A stretch of DNA of 64,000 bases from an uncultured SAR116 cluster alpha proteobacterium. Its GTDB lineage: Bacteria; Pseudomonadota; Alphaproteobacteria; Puniceispirillales; Marisalimonadaceae. A program made the translations under genes and the position numbers. The notes beneath the pieces were generated by a model, which was given only the letters and a program-made list of their open reading frames with translations, was not told the DNA's origin and searched no databases. Positions 43,440-52,459 of the stretch are shown here, piece by piece. The DNA lies in NCBI GenBank assembly GCA_902615325.1, contig CACMOJ010000004.1, forward strand, positions 23,344 through 87,343. The letters are read 5' to 3'. Position 1 is the stretch's first letter; each line of letters opens with the position of its first letter.

Positions 43440-44384
43440 TTAATTACCTTTTGCAGTTTTAACATCTTCGAGTGAATATTTTTTTAATCTTTCCCCTGCA
43501 TGCATAACTTGTCCAGGTAATTTATACTCTAAAATTTTCTCTGCTTTTTTTGCAATTTTAATTAAATGGTTAATGTTTATTCCAGTCTTAATATTCATTT
43601 CATTCATCATATACACAAGATCTTCTGAACATATATTACCTGTTGCATCTGGTGCAAATGGACAACCACCTATTCCTCCAAAACAACTTTCATATAAATA
43701 TATACCTTCGTTTAATCCAATCAAAACATTTGCTAATCCAACACCTCTAGTATTGTGAAAATGTAAAGTAATATCTAAATCTGGTATGTTATCTTGAATT
43801 TCTCTAATTGCAGCTTTTACAATTGGAGGTGTTGCCATTCCTGTAGTATCTCCTAAAGTTACTCCTTTAAAACCTAGCGCTTTATATTGCTTTGAAATTT
43901 CTACAAGTTTTTTATATTGGACATTTCCTTCAAAAGGACATCCAAAAGCTGTTGATATATCGCCATGTACAGGAATATTGTTATCATTTGCCAACTTAAC
44001 AACTTCCTCAAAACCAGTTAAAGATTCATGTATTGACCTGTTAAGATTTTTTTGATTATGACTTTCAGAAGCTGATAAAAAAACAACTATTTCATCAATT
44101 TGACATTCTAAAGCTCTAATAGCCCCTCTTAGATTTGGAACCAAGGCAGTAAATTTAACATCATTATTTCGGTCAACTCCTTTAATGACTTCAGCTGCAT
44201 CTGCTAATTGAGGTATAGCTTTTGGAGACACAAAGGAAGAAAATTCAATTCTTTGGAATCCTGCTTTAACAAGATCATTGATAAGCATAATTTTATCATT
44301 TGTACTTACTATTTTTTTTTCAGATTGGAAACCATCTCGCGTTCCAACCTCAGTTAAAACTACTTCCTTTACACCAAAATCCAT
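43440..44384 (-). CDS. Hydroxymethylglutaryl-CoA lyase-like enzyme
   Basis: A 314-residue HMGL-type TIM-barrel lyase. It contains LTEVGTRDGFQSEKK with the metal-binding Asp, GDTTGMATP, LHFHNTRGVGLANVL with the His-x-His ligands, and GGIGGCPFAPDATGN with the active-site cysteine loop. It cleaves 3-hydroxy-3-methylglutaryl-CoA or a similar branched hydroxyacyl-CoA. GGAGGG seven bases before the ATG at 44384 decides the start over one 21 bases earlier. First gene of the six-gene catabolic operon, divergent from the TAXI binding-protein gene. Confidence 0.88.
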   Translation of the reverse strand: MDFGVKEVVLTEVGTRDGFQSEKKIVSTNDKIMLINDLVKAGFQRIEFSSFVSPKAIPQLADAAEVIKGVDRNNDVKFTALVPNLRGAIRALECQIDEIVVFLSASESHNQKNLNRSIHESLTGFEEVVKLANDNNIPVHGDISTAFGCPFEGNVQYKKLVEISKQYKALGFKGVTLGDTTGMATPPIVKAAIREIQDNIPDLDITLHFHNTRGVGLANVLIGLNEGIYLYESCFGGIGGCPFAPDATGNICSEDLVYMMNEMNIKTGININHLIKIAKKAEKILEYKLPGQVMHAGERLKKYSLEDVKTAKGN

Positions 44385-44428
44385 ATTAACCCTCCAATAA
44401 TTCATATATTAATAAAATTTTAAAAATT

Positions 44429-44478
44429 TTCACTAATATTATTCTTAAATGTTGACTTAGTATGAAATTATTAGTGAA
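44429..44478. promoter_or_regulatory. Inverted-repeat operator candidate between catabolic and TRAP genes
   Basis: TTCACTAATA at 44429-44438 and its exact reverse complement TATTAGTGAA at 44469-44478 have centres 40 bases apart, about four helical turns. A TTGACT resembling a -35 box lies between them at 44452-44457. This is the shared divergent promoter region of the catabolic operon and the TAXI transporter. The layout suits a dimeric regulator binding two half-sites, perhaps with looping. No regulator gene is adjacent. Confidence 0.5.
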
Positions 44479-44511
44479 CTATATTCATAAAAAATTTTGG
44501 AGGAAATAATT

Positions 44512-45468
44512 ATGAAAAAGTTTTTAAAAACTTTTGCTCTTGTGTCTTCAATGAGTATTGTAGCCACTATAGCAAATGCTGACCAATTTGTTAGGATGGT
44601 ATCAGGTCCTTCTGGAGGTTCATGGTATCCCCTAGGTGCAAAGGTAATGCAAACACTTGAAAGTAATATTAAAGGAATTTCAACATCAAATACATCTGGT
44701 GGCGGTATATCAAATGTTATGTCTGTAAATGGTGGTGATGCTGAAATTGGATGGTCTTATGCTCATACTGTTGCTAATGGTTGGAATGCAAAAGGTAAGT
44801 TTAAAAAAAATCATAAAAATGTAAGATATTTTGCAACTTTGTATCCAGCTGCTTTTCAGGTGGCAGTAAGAGCTGATTCTAAAATTAAAGGTTTTGAGGA
44901 CATGAAAAATGCAAATATAAGTCCTGGCAAACCAAAGTGGACTGGTACAGCCTTTTGTGAATCAATAATTAAAGATTATGGTTTTAATTTTGAAACCATC
45001 AAAAAAAATGGTGGTGTTGTCCATATGGTAAGCTACAAGGAATCAGTTGCTTTAATGAAAGATGGTCAAGCTGATGTTTTTATGGCAGCTACTTCTGTTC
45101 CACAAGCTAGTTTTATTGAATTAGAAAATAGTCCTGGAATAAGATTTATTGGTTTACCAAAAGAGAGAATTGATAGAATTGTTAAAAATAATCCGGGTTA
45201 CATTTACGGCAAAATACCAGCTAGTGCATACAAATCTCTTAATAAGGATATTCCTACACTAGGTATAGTAACTTCAATGATTGTTCATAAAGATTTACCA
45301 ACAGATTTAGTTTATAAAATGGCTAAAGTTTTTTGGGACAATCATAGTGAGTTCGTAAAAGTAAAGAGCGTCTGGAAGAAAGTTTTGATGAAAGATGCTG
45401 TTAACGGAGCTGCAGTTCCAGTTCATCCAGGAGCCGCAAAATTTTATAAAGAAAAAGGTATAATGTAG
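44512..45468 (+). CDS. TAXI-family TRAP transporter solute-binding protein
   Basis: A 318-residue periplasmic protein with a signal peptide cleaved near IANA. The mature part has FVRMVSGPSGGSWYPLGAKV, TSGGGISNVMSVNGGDAEIGW and KDGQADVFMAATSVPQA, the TAXI layout. TAXI proteins often bind small carboxylates such as glutamate or 2-oxoglutarate; the ligand here is unknown. GGAGG precedes the ATG at 44512, fixing the start over an upstream one. It is followed by a hairpin and the fused TRAP permease. Divergence from the catabolic operon suggests it imports that operon's substrate. Confidence 0.9.
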   Translation: MKKFLKTFALVSSMSIVATIANADQFVRMVSGPSGGSWYPLGAKVMQTLESNIKGISTSNTSGGGISNVMSVNGGDAEIGWSYAHTVANGWNAKGKFKKNHKNVRYFATLYPAAFQVAVRADSKIKGFEDMKNANISPGKPKWTGTAFCESIIKDYGFNFETIKKNGGVVHMVSYKESVALMKDGQADVFMAATSVPQASFIELENSPGIRFIGLPKERIDRIVKNNPGYIYGKIPASAYKSLNKDIPTLGIVTSMIVHKDLPTDLVYKMAKVFWDNHSEFVKVKSVWKKVLMKDAVNGAAVPVHPGAAKFYKEKGIM

Positions 45469-45477
45469 CTCAATTTA

Positions 45478-45501
45478 GAAGGTGCTTGTATAAGCACCTT
45501 C
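45478..45501 (+). terminator. Intercistronic hairpin after the TAXI binding-protein gene
   Basis: GAAGGTGCTT, a four-base loop and AAGCACCTTC form a perfect ten-base stem, followed by an interrupted T-rich stretch. It lies between binding-protein and permease genes. Such hairpins usually stabilise the binding-protein message or stop part of the transcription, which gives more binding protein than permease. Confidence 0.7.
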
Positions 45502-45516
45502 TCATTTAAATTTTTT

Positions 45517-47526
45517 ATGCAGTCTTCTTCAAAAAAACTTGTATACAATGAAGTAAAAGAAATAAGCTTTCTTGATGAACTAATCCAATGGAGTAAAAAT
45601 AAATCACTCTATTACTGGATTATTATAATTTGCTCATGGTTATCTATCGGTTTAGCGTTTTATCATTTATTTGTTGCAGTTTATGGTACGCCAGAAGGAA
45701 GATCCTTTCGATCAGTACATTTGACTGTAATGATGATACTAGCTGTATTTATATATCCTGCATTTCGTAAAAGTATTAATGATAAAATAACTTTACCCAA
45801 TGATGAAAAAGGTAATTTTTTAAGATTCTTGGGAAGTATTTATGACTTGCTAATAATTATATCTATAATCTTTGTCCAATTATGGACTACTTGGGATGTT
45901 GAAACATTCATGATGCGATATGGAGATAAGTATATAGGAGATATAATAGTAGGTTCAATTCTCATATTTTTAGTTTTAGATGGCACAAGAAGAGCAGTTG
46001 GTTGGGCAATGGTATTTGTAGCTGGTTTCTTTATGTTGCATGCATTATATGCTCATAAATTTTTTGGTTTTTTTTATGGACCGCCAACAAGACTTGCAAA
46101 ATATATAGATACTTTATTTATGACATCTGATGGAATATACGGAATACCTCTATATGTGGCATCTACATACATAGTTTTATTTATCATTTTTGGTGCTATT
46201 TTAATTCGCTCTGGTGTCGGAAGATTTTTTGTTGACCTTGCTATTTCACTTACAGGTCATAGGACTGGTGGCCCAGCTAAAGCTGCTGTTGTAGCATCTG
46301 GAATGACAGGCACTGTGTACGGATCTGCTGTGGCAAATGTTGTAACAACTGGATCTTTTACAATTCCACTAATGAAAAATTACGGTTATAGGCCAAGATT
46401 TGCTGCTGCTGTAGAAGCTTGTGCTTCTTCTGGAGGTCAAATAACACCTCCTATAATGGGTGCAGCTGCTTTTATAATGGCAGAATTTTTGGAAGCTCCT
46501 TACTCTTATGTTATTTTAGCAGCTATAATCCCAGCTTTTTTATATTTTGTAACAATTTATTTCATGGTTCATGTCGAAGCAGAAAAACATGGGATAGAAA
46601 AAATTGATAAGTCTATGCTTCCTAAGGTAATTGATGTGTTGAAAAGTGGATGGCACATGTTACTTTCCTTAGTAGTATTGATAGCTCTTCTTATATATGG
46701 ATATACTGCGATGAAAGCGGGATTTTGGGCTATAATTTCTGTCATTTTTTTAAGTTTTTTTAAAAGAAACACTCGAATGTCTGTAGTTGATCTTTTAGGT
46801 GCGTTTGAAAGTGGAATAAAATCAACTGTTCCAGTAACAATTGCATGTGCATGCGCTGGTATAATTATAGGATCAGTTTTTGTATCAGGTTTAGGTCTAA
46901 AATTCACTCAATCTGTCATAGACTTATCTGGTGGAATGCTATTTCCATTATTATGTCTAACAGCAATTTCAGCTATAATCTTGGGTATGGGAATGACTAC
47001 TACAGCAGTTTACATAACAGTTGCTGCTTTAATTGTTCCTTCTCTAATACAAGCTGGTGTAACACCAATTGCTGCACACATGTTTGCTTTTTATTTTGGA
47101 GTTGTTTCAACTATTACACCTCCTGTTGCTTTAGCCTCATTTGCTGGTGCTGCAATAGCAAAATCACCTCCTATGGCTACAGCAGTTGAATCAAGTAAAG
47201 TTGGAATTGCAAAATATATTGTTCCATTTGCATTTATTTATAATCCTTCTCTTCTTATGGAGGGTTATTATTTGATAAGTCTATATAGCTTATTAAGTGT
47301 TTTATTAGCATACTGGAGTATGACTTTAGGCTTAGAAGGCTATTTAAATAAACCTCTAAATGTTTATACGAGAATAATTGCTTTTATAAGTTCAATTTTA
47401 CTTTTATTGCCTCCCCTTTCAATTTTTTATGGCGTCTCTGGTTTTTTGTTAAATGGAATTGGACTTGTAATTTTAATATTCGTTTATTTTGTTCAAGGTA
47501 AAATTAAATTAGGACATGTGAAATGA
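45517..47526 (+). CDS. TRAP transporter fused permease (4TM-12TM)
   Basis: A 669-residue polytopic membrane protein. The N-terminal part of about 200 residues matches the small DctQ-like subunit, and the rest the DctM-like large subunit. GMTGTVYGSAVANVVTTGSFTIPLMK and SSGGQITPPIMGAAAFIM are diagnostic (cores GSAVANVVTTG and GGQITPPIMGAAAF). TAXI systems typically use such fused permeases and are driven by ion gradients, often sodium. It directly follows the binding-protein gene and overlaps the next small gene by four bases. Confidence 0.93.
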   Translation: MQSSSKKLVYNEVKEISFLDELIQWSKNKSLYYWIIIICSWLSIGLAFYHLFVAVYGTPEGRSFRSVHLTVMMILAVFIYPAFRKSINDKITLPNDEKGNFLRFLGSIYDLLIIISIIFVQLWTTWDVETFMMRYGDKYIGDIIVGSILIFLVLDGTRRAVGWAMVFVAGFFMLHALYAHKFFGFFYGPPTRLAKYIDTLFMTSDGIYGIPLYVASTYIVLFIIFGAILIRSGVGRFFVDLAISLTGHRTGGPAKAAVVASGMTGTVYGSAVANVVTTGSFTIPLMKNYGYRPRFAAAVEACASSGGQITPPIMGAAAFIMAEFLEAPYSYVILAAIIPAFLYFVTIYFMVHVEAEKHGIEKIDKSMLPKVIDVLKSGWHMLLSLVVLIALLIYGYTAMKAGFWAIISVIFLSFFKRNTRMSVVDLLGAFESGIKSTVPVTIACACAGIIIGSVFVSGLGLKFTQSVIDLSGGMLFPLLCLTAISAIILGMGMTTTAVYITVAALIVPSLIQAGVTPIAAHMFAFYFGVVSTITPPVALASFAGAAIAKSPPMATAVESSKVGIAKYIVPFAFIYNPSLLMEGYYLISLYSLLSVLLAYWSMTLGLEGYLNKPLNVYTRIIAFISSILLLLPPLSIFYGVSGFLLNGIGLVILIFVYFVQGKIKLGHVK

Positions 47527-47720
47527 AGAATATTTTCAAAGGACCTAAAACATTCTGGCTGGCACTATTTATTTCAAGCTTAGTTATTTTTTCGTTGGGG
47601 TTGAAACATATACATGTGAGTTATTTTAATTTGTTTATAATAATTGTTTTTATAGTAAGCGCCCTTTTGTTATTTTTTATATTGAAATCAAAAAATAAAA
47701 TTAAAATCCATGACAAATAA
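47523..47720 (+). CDS. Small membrane protein, two helices
   Basis: A 65-residue protein with two predicted membrane helices (about residues 12-28 and 36-54) and a basic tail. Family unknown. It overlaps the TRAP permease stop and the next ABC ATPase start, so it is probably translated as part of a joined TRAP-ABC transcript. It could be a small transporter accessory subunit. Confidence 0.6.
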   Translation: MKNIFKGPKTFWLALFISSLVIFSLGLKHIHVSYFNLFIIIVFIVSALLLFFILKSKNKIKIHDK

Positions 47721-49239
47721 TTTAGATGCGATGACATTTATTGAAGTTAAAAATTTGTCAAAAACTTTTGATCAATTTTTAGCTAATGATTCTATATCTA
47801 TAAATATAAAAAAAGGAGAGATCCATGCATTATTAGGAGAAAATGGTGCTGGAAAATCTACTTTAGTTAAATGTTTATACGGAGTCGTAAAACCTACTGA
47901 TGGCCAAATTTTGATTAATGGCAATCATGTAATAATTAATAATCCTAGAGAAGCACGAAGTTATGGCATTGGTATGGTTTTTCAACATTTTTCATTATTT
48001 CCAGCTCTAACTGTCTCAGAAAATATATTAATATCACTTGATAAAAAAATAAAAAAAAAACATTTAGAAGATAAAATTTCAATAACTGCTAAACAATGGG
48101 GCCTTCCGATTGAACCTACAAAAAAAGTTTTAGACTTATCAGTCGGTGAGCAACAGAGAGTTGAAATTATTAGATGTTTATTGCAAAACCCTAAACTCCT
48201 TATAATGGACGAACCAACATCAGTATTATCACCACAAGAAATAAATCAATTATTTAAAGTATTAATAAAATTAGCTAATTCAGGTTGTAGTATTTTATAC
48301 ATAAGTCACAAATTAAATGAAATTAAACAAATTGCTTCCAAGGTAACAATTCTGAGAAGTGGAAAGGTTATCTCTTCAACCAGTACTTCTGAAATATCGA
48401 CTACAAGTATGGCTGAAAAAATGATTGGTAAGAAAGTGAAAGAAATAACTAAAATTTCTAAAAATAGTTATTTAAATTCATCAACTGCTATTTCTATCAA
48501 TAATTTGAATCGAAAAAAATTATCTCAATTTGGCACGGAATTAAAAAAAATAAGTTTCAATGTTAAATATGGTGAAATTCTTGGTATTGCTGGAGTTGCT
48601 GGTAATGGACAAGTTGAACTAATGAATGCATTGAGTGGAGAAACTTTAGGAGATCCAGATGAAATTATTTTTGAAGATAAAAAAATTGGAAATACTAATA
48701 TCAAATTCAGAAGAAGTTTAGGACTTGAGTTTGTTCCTGAAGAAAGAAATGGTCACGCAACAGTTCCTGATATAACTCTTACCGAAAATACTTTTTTAAC
48801 CTTTCATAATACTTATTCAAAAAATAATAATTTTCTTAATGAGATATTGTTAAGTTCAAATATGTCATCAAATGACACTATATCAATTATAAATGAAAAC
48901 GATGTAAGATGCCCATATTCAAATCCATTAGCAGATCAATTATCAGGAGGAAACTTACAAAAATTTATTGTTGGTAGATCATTAAAAGCTAACCCAAAAG
49001 TATTGATTATTTCGCAACCAACATGGGGTGTTGATATTGGTGCTGCAAGTGAAATTAGAAGTAAACTTTTACTATTAGCTAAAGCAGGAAAAGCTATCAT
49101 ACTTATAAGTCAAGATTTAGATGAAATTTATGAAATTTCAAATAATATTTGTGTTATAAATAATGGATCCCTTTCAACACCAAAAATCACATCCAAAATT
49201 TCCGCTAAGGATATTGGTATTTTGATGGGATTAAGTTAA
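47710..49239 (+). CDS. BMP-type ABC transporter ATPase (two ABC domains)
   Basis: A 509-residue cytoplasmic ATPase with two ABC cassettes. Domain 1 has Walker A GENGAGKST, signature LSVGEQQRVEI and Walker B LLIMDEPTSVLSP. Domain 2 has a degenerate Walker A (GVAGNGQVE), signature LSGGNLQKFIVGR and ISQPTWGVDIGA. This is the pattern of nucleoside or simple-sugar importers with BMP-type binding proteins. It overlaps the small membrane-protein gene by 11 bases. Confidence 0.92.
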   Translation: MTNNLDAMTFIEVKNLSKTFDQFLANDSISINIKKGEIHALLGENGAGKSTLVKCLYGVVKPTDGQILINGNHVIINNPREARSYGIGMVFQHFSLFPALTVSENILISLDKKIKKKHLEDKISITAKQWGLPIEPTKKVLDLSVGEQQRVEIIRCLLQNPKLLIMDEPTSVLSPQEINQLFKVLIKLANSGCSILYISHKLNEIKQIASKVTILRSGKVISSTSTSEISTTSMAEKMIGKKVKEITKISKNSYLNSSTAISINNLNRKKLSQFGTELKKISFNVKYGEILGIAGVAGNGQVELMNALSGETLGDPDEIIFEDKKIGNTNIKFRRSLGLEFVPEERNGHATVPDITLTENTFLTFHNTYSKNNNFLNEILLSSNMSSNDTISIINENDVRCPYSNPLADQLSGGNLQKFIVGRSLKANPKVLIISQPTWGVDIGAASEIRSKLLLLAKAGKAIILISQDLDEIYEISNNICVINNGSLSTPKITSKISAKDIGILMGLS

Positions 49240-49250
49240 ATAATGCTCAG

Positions 49251-50327
49251 ATGATAGAATTTACGCCAAGAAAAATCCAATCAAGTTTTTGGGCTATCTT
49301 GAGTCCCATAATTTCAATTGCTATAACAATTTTTATTGGGTCATTAATCTTCAAAATGTTGAGTTATCCAGTTATGGAATCTTTATATCAAGTTTTTGTT
49401 TCTCCATTTTCTAGACCTGATAGAATTGCAGATATATTTGTTAAAGCTTGTCCGCTTATTATTATTGGTCTTGGTTTGATATTTTGCTTTAAAGCTAATA
49501 TTTGGAACATCGGAGCAGAGGGTCAATTTATTTTCGGAACCTTATGCGCAGGATCATTTGCATTACTATTTCCTGAGACAAAAACTTACACCTTATTATT
49601 TTCAATGTTTATAATCGGTTTTATAGGTGGTGCAATTTGGTCGTCAATACCTGCAATTTTAAAGGTGAGATTGAATGTAAATGAGATTTTAGTAAGTTTA
49701 ATGCTTGTTTATGTCGCAATGCTATTTATTGATTTTATTGTTAGAGGTCCTTTACGTGATCCAATGAGTTTTGGCTTTCCTTTATCAAAAGTTTATCCTG
49801 ACGGAGCAATAATTAGTAAAGTAGACTTTCCGTTTATTGGTTTCTTAGGTCAGTTTCATTATGGTATTTTTATTATATTAATTTTATGTCCACTAATTGG
49901 GTTCTTCATCAATAAAACTTTACCAGGATTTCAAATAAAAATCCTTGGTTCATCGATAAGAGCTTCAGAATTTGCAGGGTTTAATAAAAATAAAATAACT
50001 TTTTATGTTTTACTTGTATCTGGTGGATTATCCGGTGTTGCAGGAGTAATAGAGGTTTCTGCTAATATGGGAAGACTTCAACCAGAAGTATCTTTTGGAT
50101 ACGGTTTTACAGCAATAATTGTTGCCTTCTTAGGCCGTTTAAACCCATATGGAGTTGTTATTGCAGGTATTATAATTGCTACAGCAAAACTTGGAGCCGA
50201 TAATGCTCAAATGGTTTTAGGAATTCCAAAAGTAGTTACTGGTATTTTTGAAGGTATGTTATTATTTTTTCTTCTCGCTGGTGAGACTATTCAAAAATAT
50301 AAAATATCTATTAGGAAAGAAAACTAA
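49251..50327 (+). CDS. ABC transporter permease, BMP/nucleoside type, subunit 1
   Basis: A 358-residue polytopic permease. It has FCFKANIWNIGAEGQFIFG, typical of this family's first permease, the NVNEILVSLMLVYVA helix and a late AIIVAFLGRLNPYGVVIAG. It works with the ATPase before it and the second permease after it. The stop overlaps the next start by one base. Confidence 0.9.
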   Translation: MIEFTPRKIQSSFWAILSPIISIAITIFIGSLIFKMLSYPVMESLYQVFVSPFSRPDRIADIFVKACPLIIIGLGLIFCFKANIWNIGAEGQFIFGTLCAGSFALLFPETKTYTLLFSMFIIGFIGGAIWSSIPAILKVRLNVNEILVSLMLVYVAMLFIDFIVRGPLRDPMSFGFPLSKVYPDGAIISKVDFPFIGFLGQFHYGIFIILILCPLIGFFINKTLPGFQIKILGSSIRASEFAGFNKNKITFYVLLVSGGLSGVAGVIEVSANMGRLQPEVSFGYGFTAIIVAFLGRLNPYGVVIAGIIIATAKLGADNAQMVLGIPKVVTGIFEGMLLFFLLAGETIQKYKISIRKEN

Positions 50328-51235
50328 TGGAAAATTTATTAATTACAATACTTCTAACATCAATACCAATTTTATTAGCAGGATTGGGAGAACTTGTAAC
50401 TGAAAAAAGCGGTGTTTTAAATCTTGGTGTTGAAGGAATGATGTTATGTGGAGCAGTTGCCGCACTTGGTTCTGTTTTAATTTTTGGAAATCCGTACATA
50501 GGCATTTTATTTGGAGCTGTTGCCGGAATATTAATAAGTACTGTTTTTTCTTTTTTTACAATAACTCTAATGACAAACCAAGTTGCTACTGGACTAGGTC
50601 TTACTATTTTTGCAACAGCTCTAACAGGTTTAATTGGTGAACCTTTTGTAGGAAAAACGGCAGCCTCACTGCCTAAATTAGAAATTATTTTTCTATCTGA
50701 CATACCTTATTTAGGTAAAATTTTGTTTTCTAATGATATACTTGTATATTTTGCAATATTTTTAATATTTTTTATCCATTTTGGGTTTCAAAATACTAAA
50801 ATAGGCATCATTATAAGAGCTGTAGGAGACAATCATGATAGCGCACATTCTATTGGTTACTCTGTAAAGTTAGTGAGATGGATAAGTACTTCATTTGGTG
50901 GTATGTGTGCTGGAATGGGTGGTGCTTACATACCATTGGCATTGACACCACATTGGTCTGAAGGAATGACTGCAGGGAAAGGTTGGATAGCACTAGCTTT
51001 GGTCGTATTTGCTTCTTGGATGCCTATAAGGTTATTAATTGGCGCATTAATATTTGGTGGTATAACAATTTTACAATTCGTTGCTCAAGCACGAGGTTGG
51101 GATGTTCCATCACAATTTTTAAATATGTTACCGTATCTTACTACTATTTTAGCCTTAGCATTAATATCATTCAAATTAAGAAATAATAATTACGCCCCAG
51201 CTTGCCTAGGAAAACATTTTTTAGGCAATAAATAA
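50327..51235 (+). CDS. ABC transporter permease, BMP/nucleoside type, subunit 2
   Basis: A 302-residue polytopic permease. The N-terminal motif LLAGLGELVTEKSGVLNLGVEG, here cited by its core EKSGVLNLGVEGMM, is a hallmark of the smaller permease. TNQVATGLGLTIFATALTG and GKGWIALALVVFASWMP follow. It shares a one-base overlap with the first permease and is followed by the binding-protein gene. Confidence 0.9.
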   Translation: MENLLITILLTSIPILLAGLGELVTEKSGVLNLGVEGMMLCGAVAALGSVLIFGNPYIGILFGAVAGILISTVFSFFTITLMTNQVATGLGLTIFATALTGLIGEPFVGKTAASLPKLEIIFLSDIPYLGKILFSNDILVYFAIFLIFFIHFGFQNTKIGIIIRAVGDNHDSAHSIGYSVKLVRWISTSFGGMCAGMGGAYIPLALTPHWSEGMTAGKGWIALALVVFASWMPIRLLIGALIFGGITILQFVAQARGWDVPSQFLNMLPYLTTILALALISFKLRNNNYAPACLGKHFLGNK

Positions 51236-51312
51236 TAAAAATTTACCCAAAATTAAAAAATCATTGTTTAATTAAATTTAAACCTTAGAATTATTCTTTT
51301 ATGGAGTCAAAA

Positions 51313-52410
51313 ATGTATAAGAATTTTTTAAAAATTATAACTTTTTTAAGTATTCTTGTTTCACCTTTTTTATTCACTTCAGCATATGCAAAAACTAAAG
51401 TTGGGTTTGTTTATTTAACAACTCCAGGCGATCATGGTTGGACTTATGCGCATGAACTGGGTAAACAGATGGTTAAAAAGGAGTTTGGAAACAATGTTGA
51501 AATTAGCATTGTAGAAAATGTTCCTGAAGGACCTGATGCAACAAGAGTTATTAGAGAATTAGCAAAACAAGGCAATCAAATAATCTTCACAACTTCTTTT
51601 GGTTATATGGAACCAACTTTAAAAGTTGCTAAAGAATTTCCAAATGTAAAATTTGAACATATGACAGGCTACAAAAGAACAAAAAACGTAGCTACTGGAA
51701 ATATACGATTTTATGAAGGTAGATACGTCCAAGGCGTTGTTGCTGGATTAATGACAAAAACAAACAAAATTGGTTACATCGGTGCTTATCCAATATCAGA
51801 AGTAATTATGGGAATAAATGCATTCGCTCAGGGATTAAGATCGGTAAATAAAAAAGCTACAATTTCAGTAATATGGGCTAATACTTGGTATGATCCCGTA
51901 AAAGAAGCTGATGCAGCTAAGGTTCATATAGCAGAGGGTGCTGATATTTTAGCACAACATACAGATTCACCAGCTATGCTTCAAATTGCTGAAAAAAACG
52001 GTGCTTTAGGTTTTGGACAATCTACTGATATGAGTGCTTTTGCTCCAAAAGCTCAATTATTTGCTTCAGTAAATAATTGGGGACCTTATTATATTAAAAA
52101 AATAAAGCAATTAAAAGACGGTAAGTGGAATACTGGAGATGGCCCTGATCACTGGTCAGGTAACACATGGGGTGGATTGTCCACAAACATGTTAACATTA
52201 TCAAAATTTTCTAATATGCCGACTGACGTTGCTAAAAAAGCACAAGCAGCTCATGATGGAATTAAAAGTGGAAAATTAAAGATTTTTGCTGGGCCATTAA
52301 AAACTAATGATGGTAAAGAAATTATTGGTGCTGGAAAAACTTTAGATGATGGAGCCTTATGGGGTATGAATTATTACCTTGAAGGTGTTACAGGTAAAGT
52401 TCCAAAATAA
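51313..52410 (+). CDS. BMP-family ABC transporter substrate-binding protein
   Basis: A 365-residue periplasmic protein. The signal peptide ends near AYA, with no lipobox, so it is soluble. Features are VGFVYLTTPGDHGWTYAHEL, TTSFGYMEPTLKVAKEFPNV, FYEGRYVQGVVAGLMTKTNK and IGAYPISEVIMGINAFAQG. Relatives bind purine nucleosides or similar compounds; the ligand is not predictable here. GGAG inside an upstream ATG codon context favours the ATG at 51313 over 51301. A strong hairpin terminator follows. Confidence 0.92.
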   Translation: MYKNFLKIITFLSILVSPFLFTSAYAKTKVGFVYLTTPGDHGWTYAHELGKQMVKKEFGNNVEISIVENVPEGPDATRVIRELAKQGNQIIFTTSFGYMEPTLKVAKEFPNVKFEHMTGYKRTKNVATGNIRFYEGRYVQGVVAGLMTKTNKIGYIGAYPISEVIMGINAFAQGLRSVNKKATISVIWANTWYDPVKEADAAKVHIAEGADILAQHTDSPAMLQIAEKNGALGFGQSTDMSAFAPKAQLFASVNNWGPYYIKKIKQLKDGKWNTGDGPDHWSGNTWGGLSTNMLTLSKFSNMPTDVAKKAQAAHDGIKSGKLKIFAGPLKTNDGKEIIGAGKTLDDGALWGMNYYLEGVTGKVPK

Positions 52411-52420
52411 AGATAAAATT

Positions 52421-52454
52421 AAGCAAGCGATATTTATTCCATCGCTTGCTTTTT
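52421..52454 (+). terminator. Rho-independent terminator after the BMP operon
   Basis: AAGCAAGCGAT, a nine-base loop and ATCGCTTGCTT form a perfect eleven-base stem, followed by a run of T. It ends the ABC transporter transcript. The next gene starts only six bases later, so that gene needs its own promoter or read-through. Confidence 0.85.
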
Positions 52455-52459
52455 CCAAA

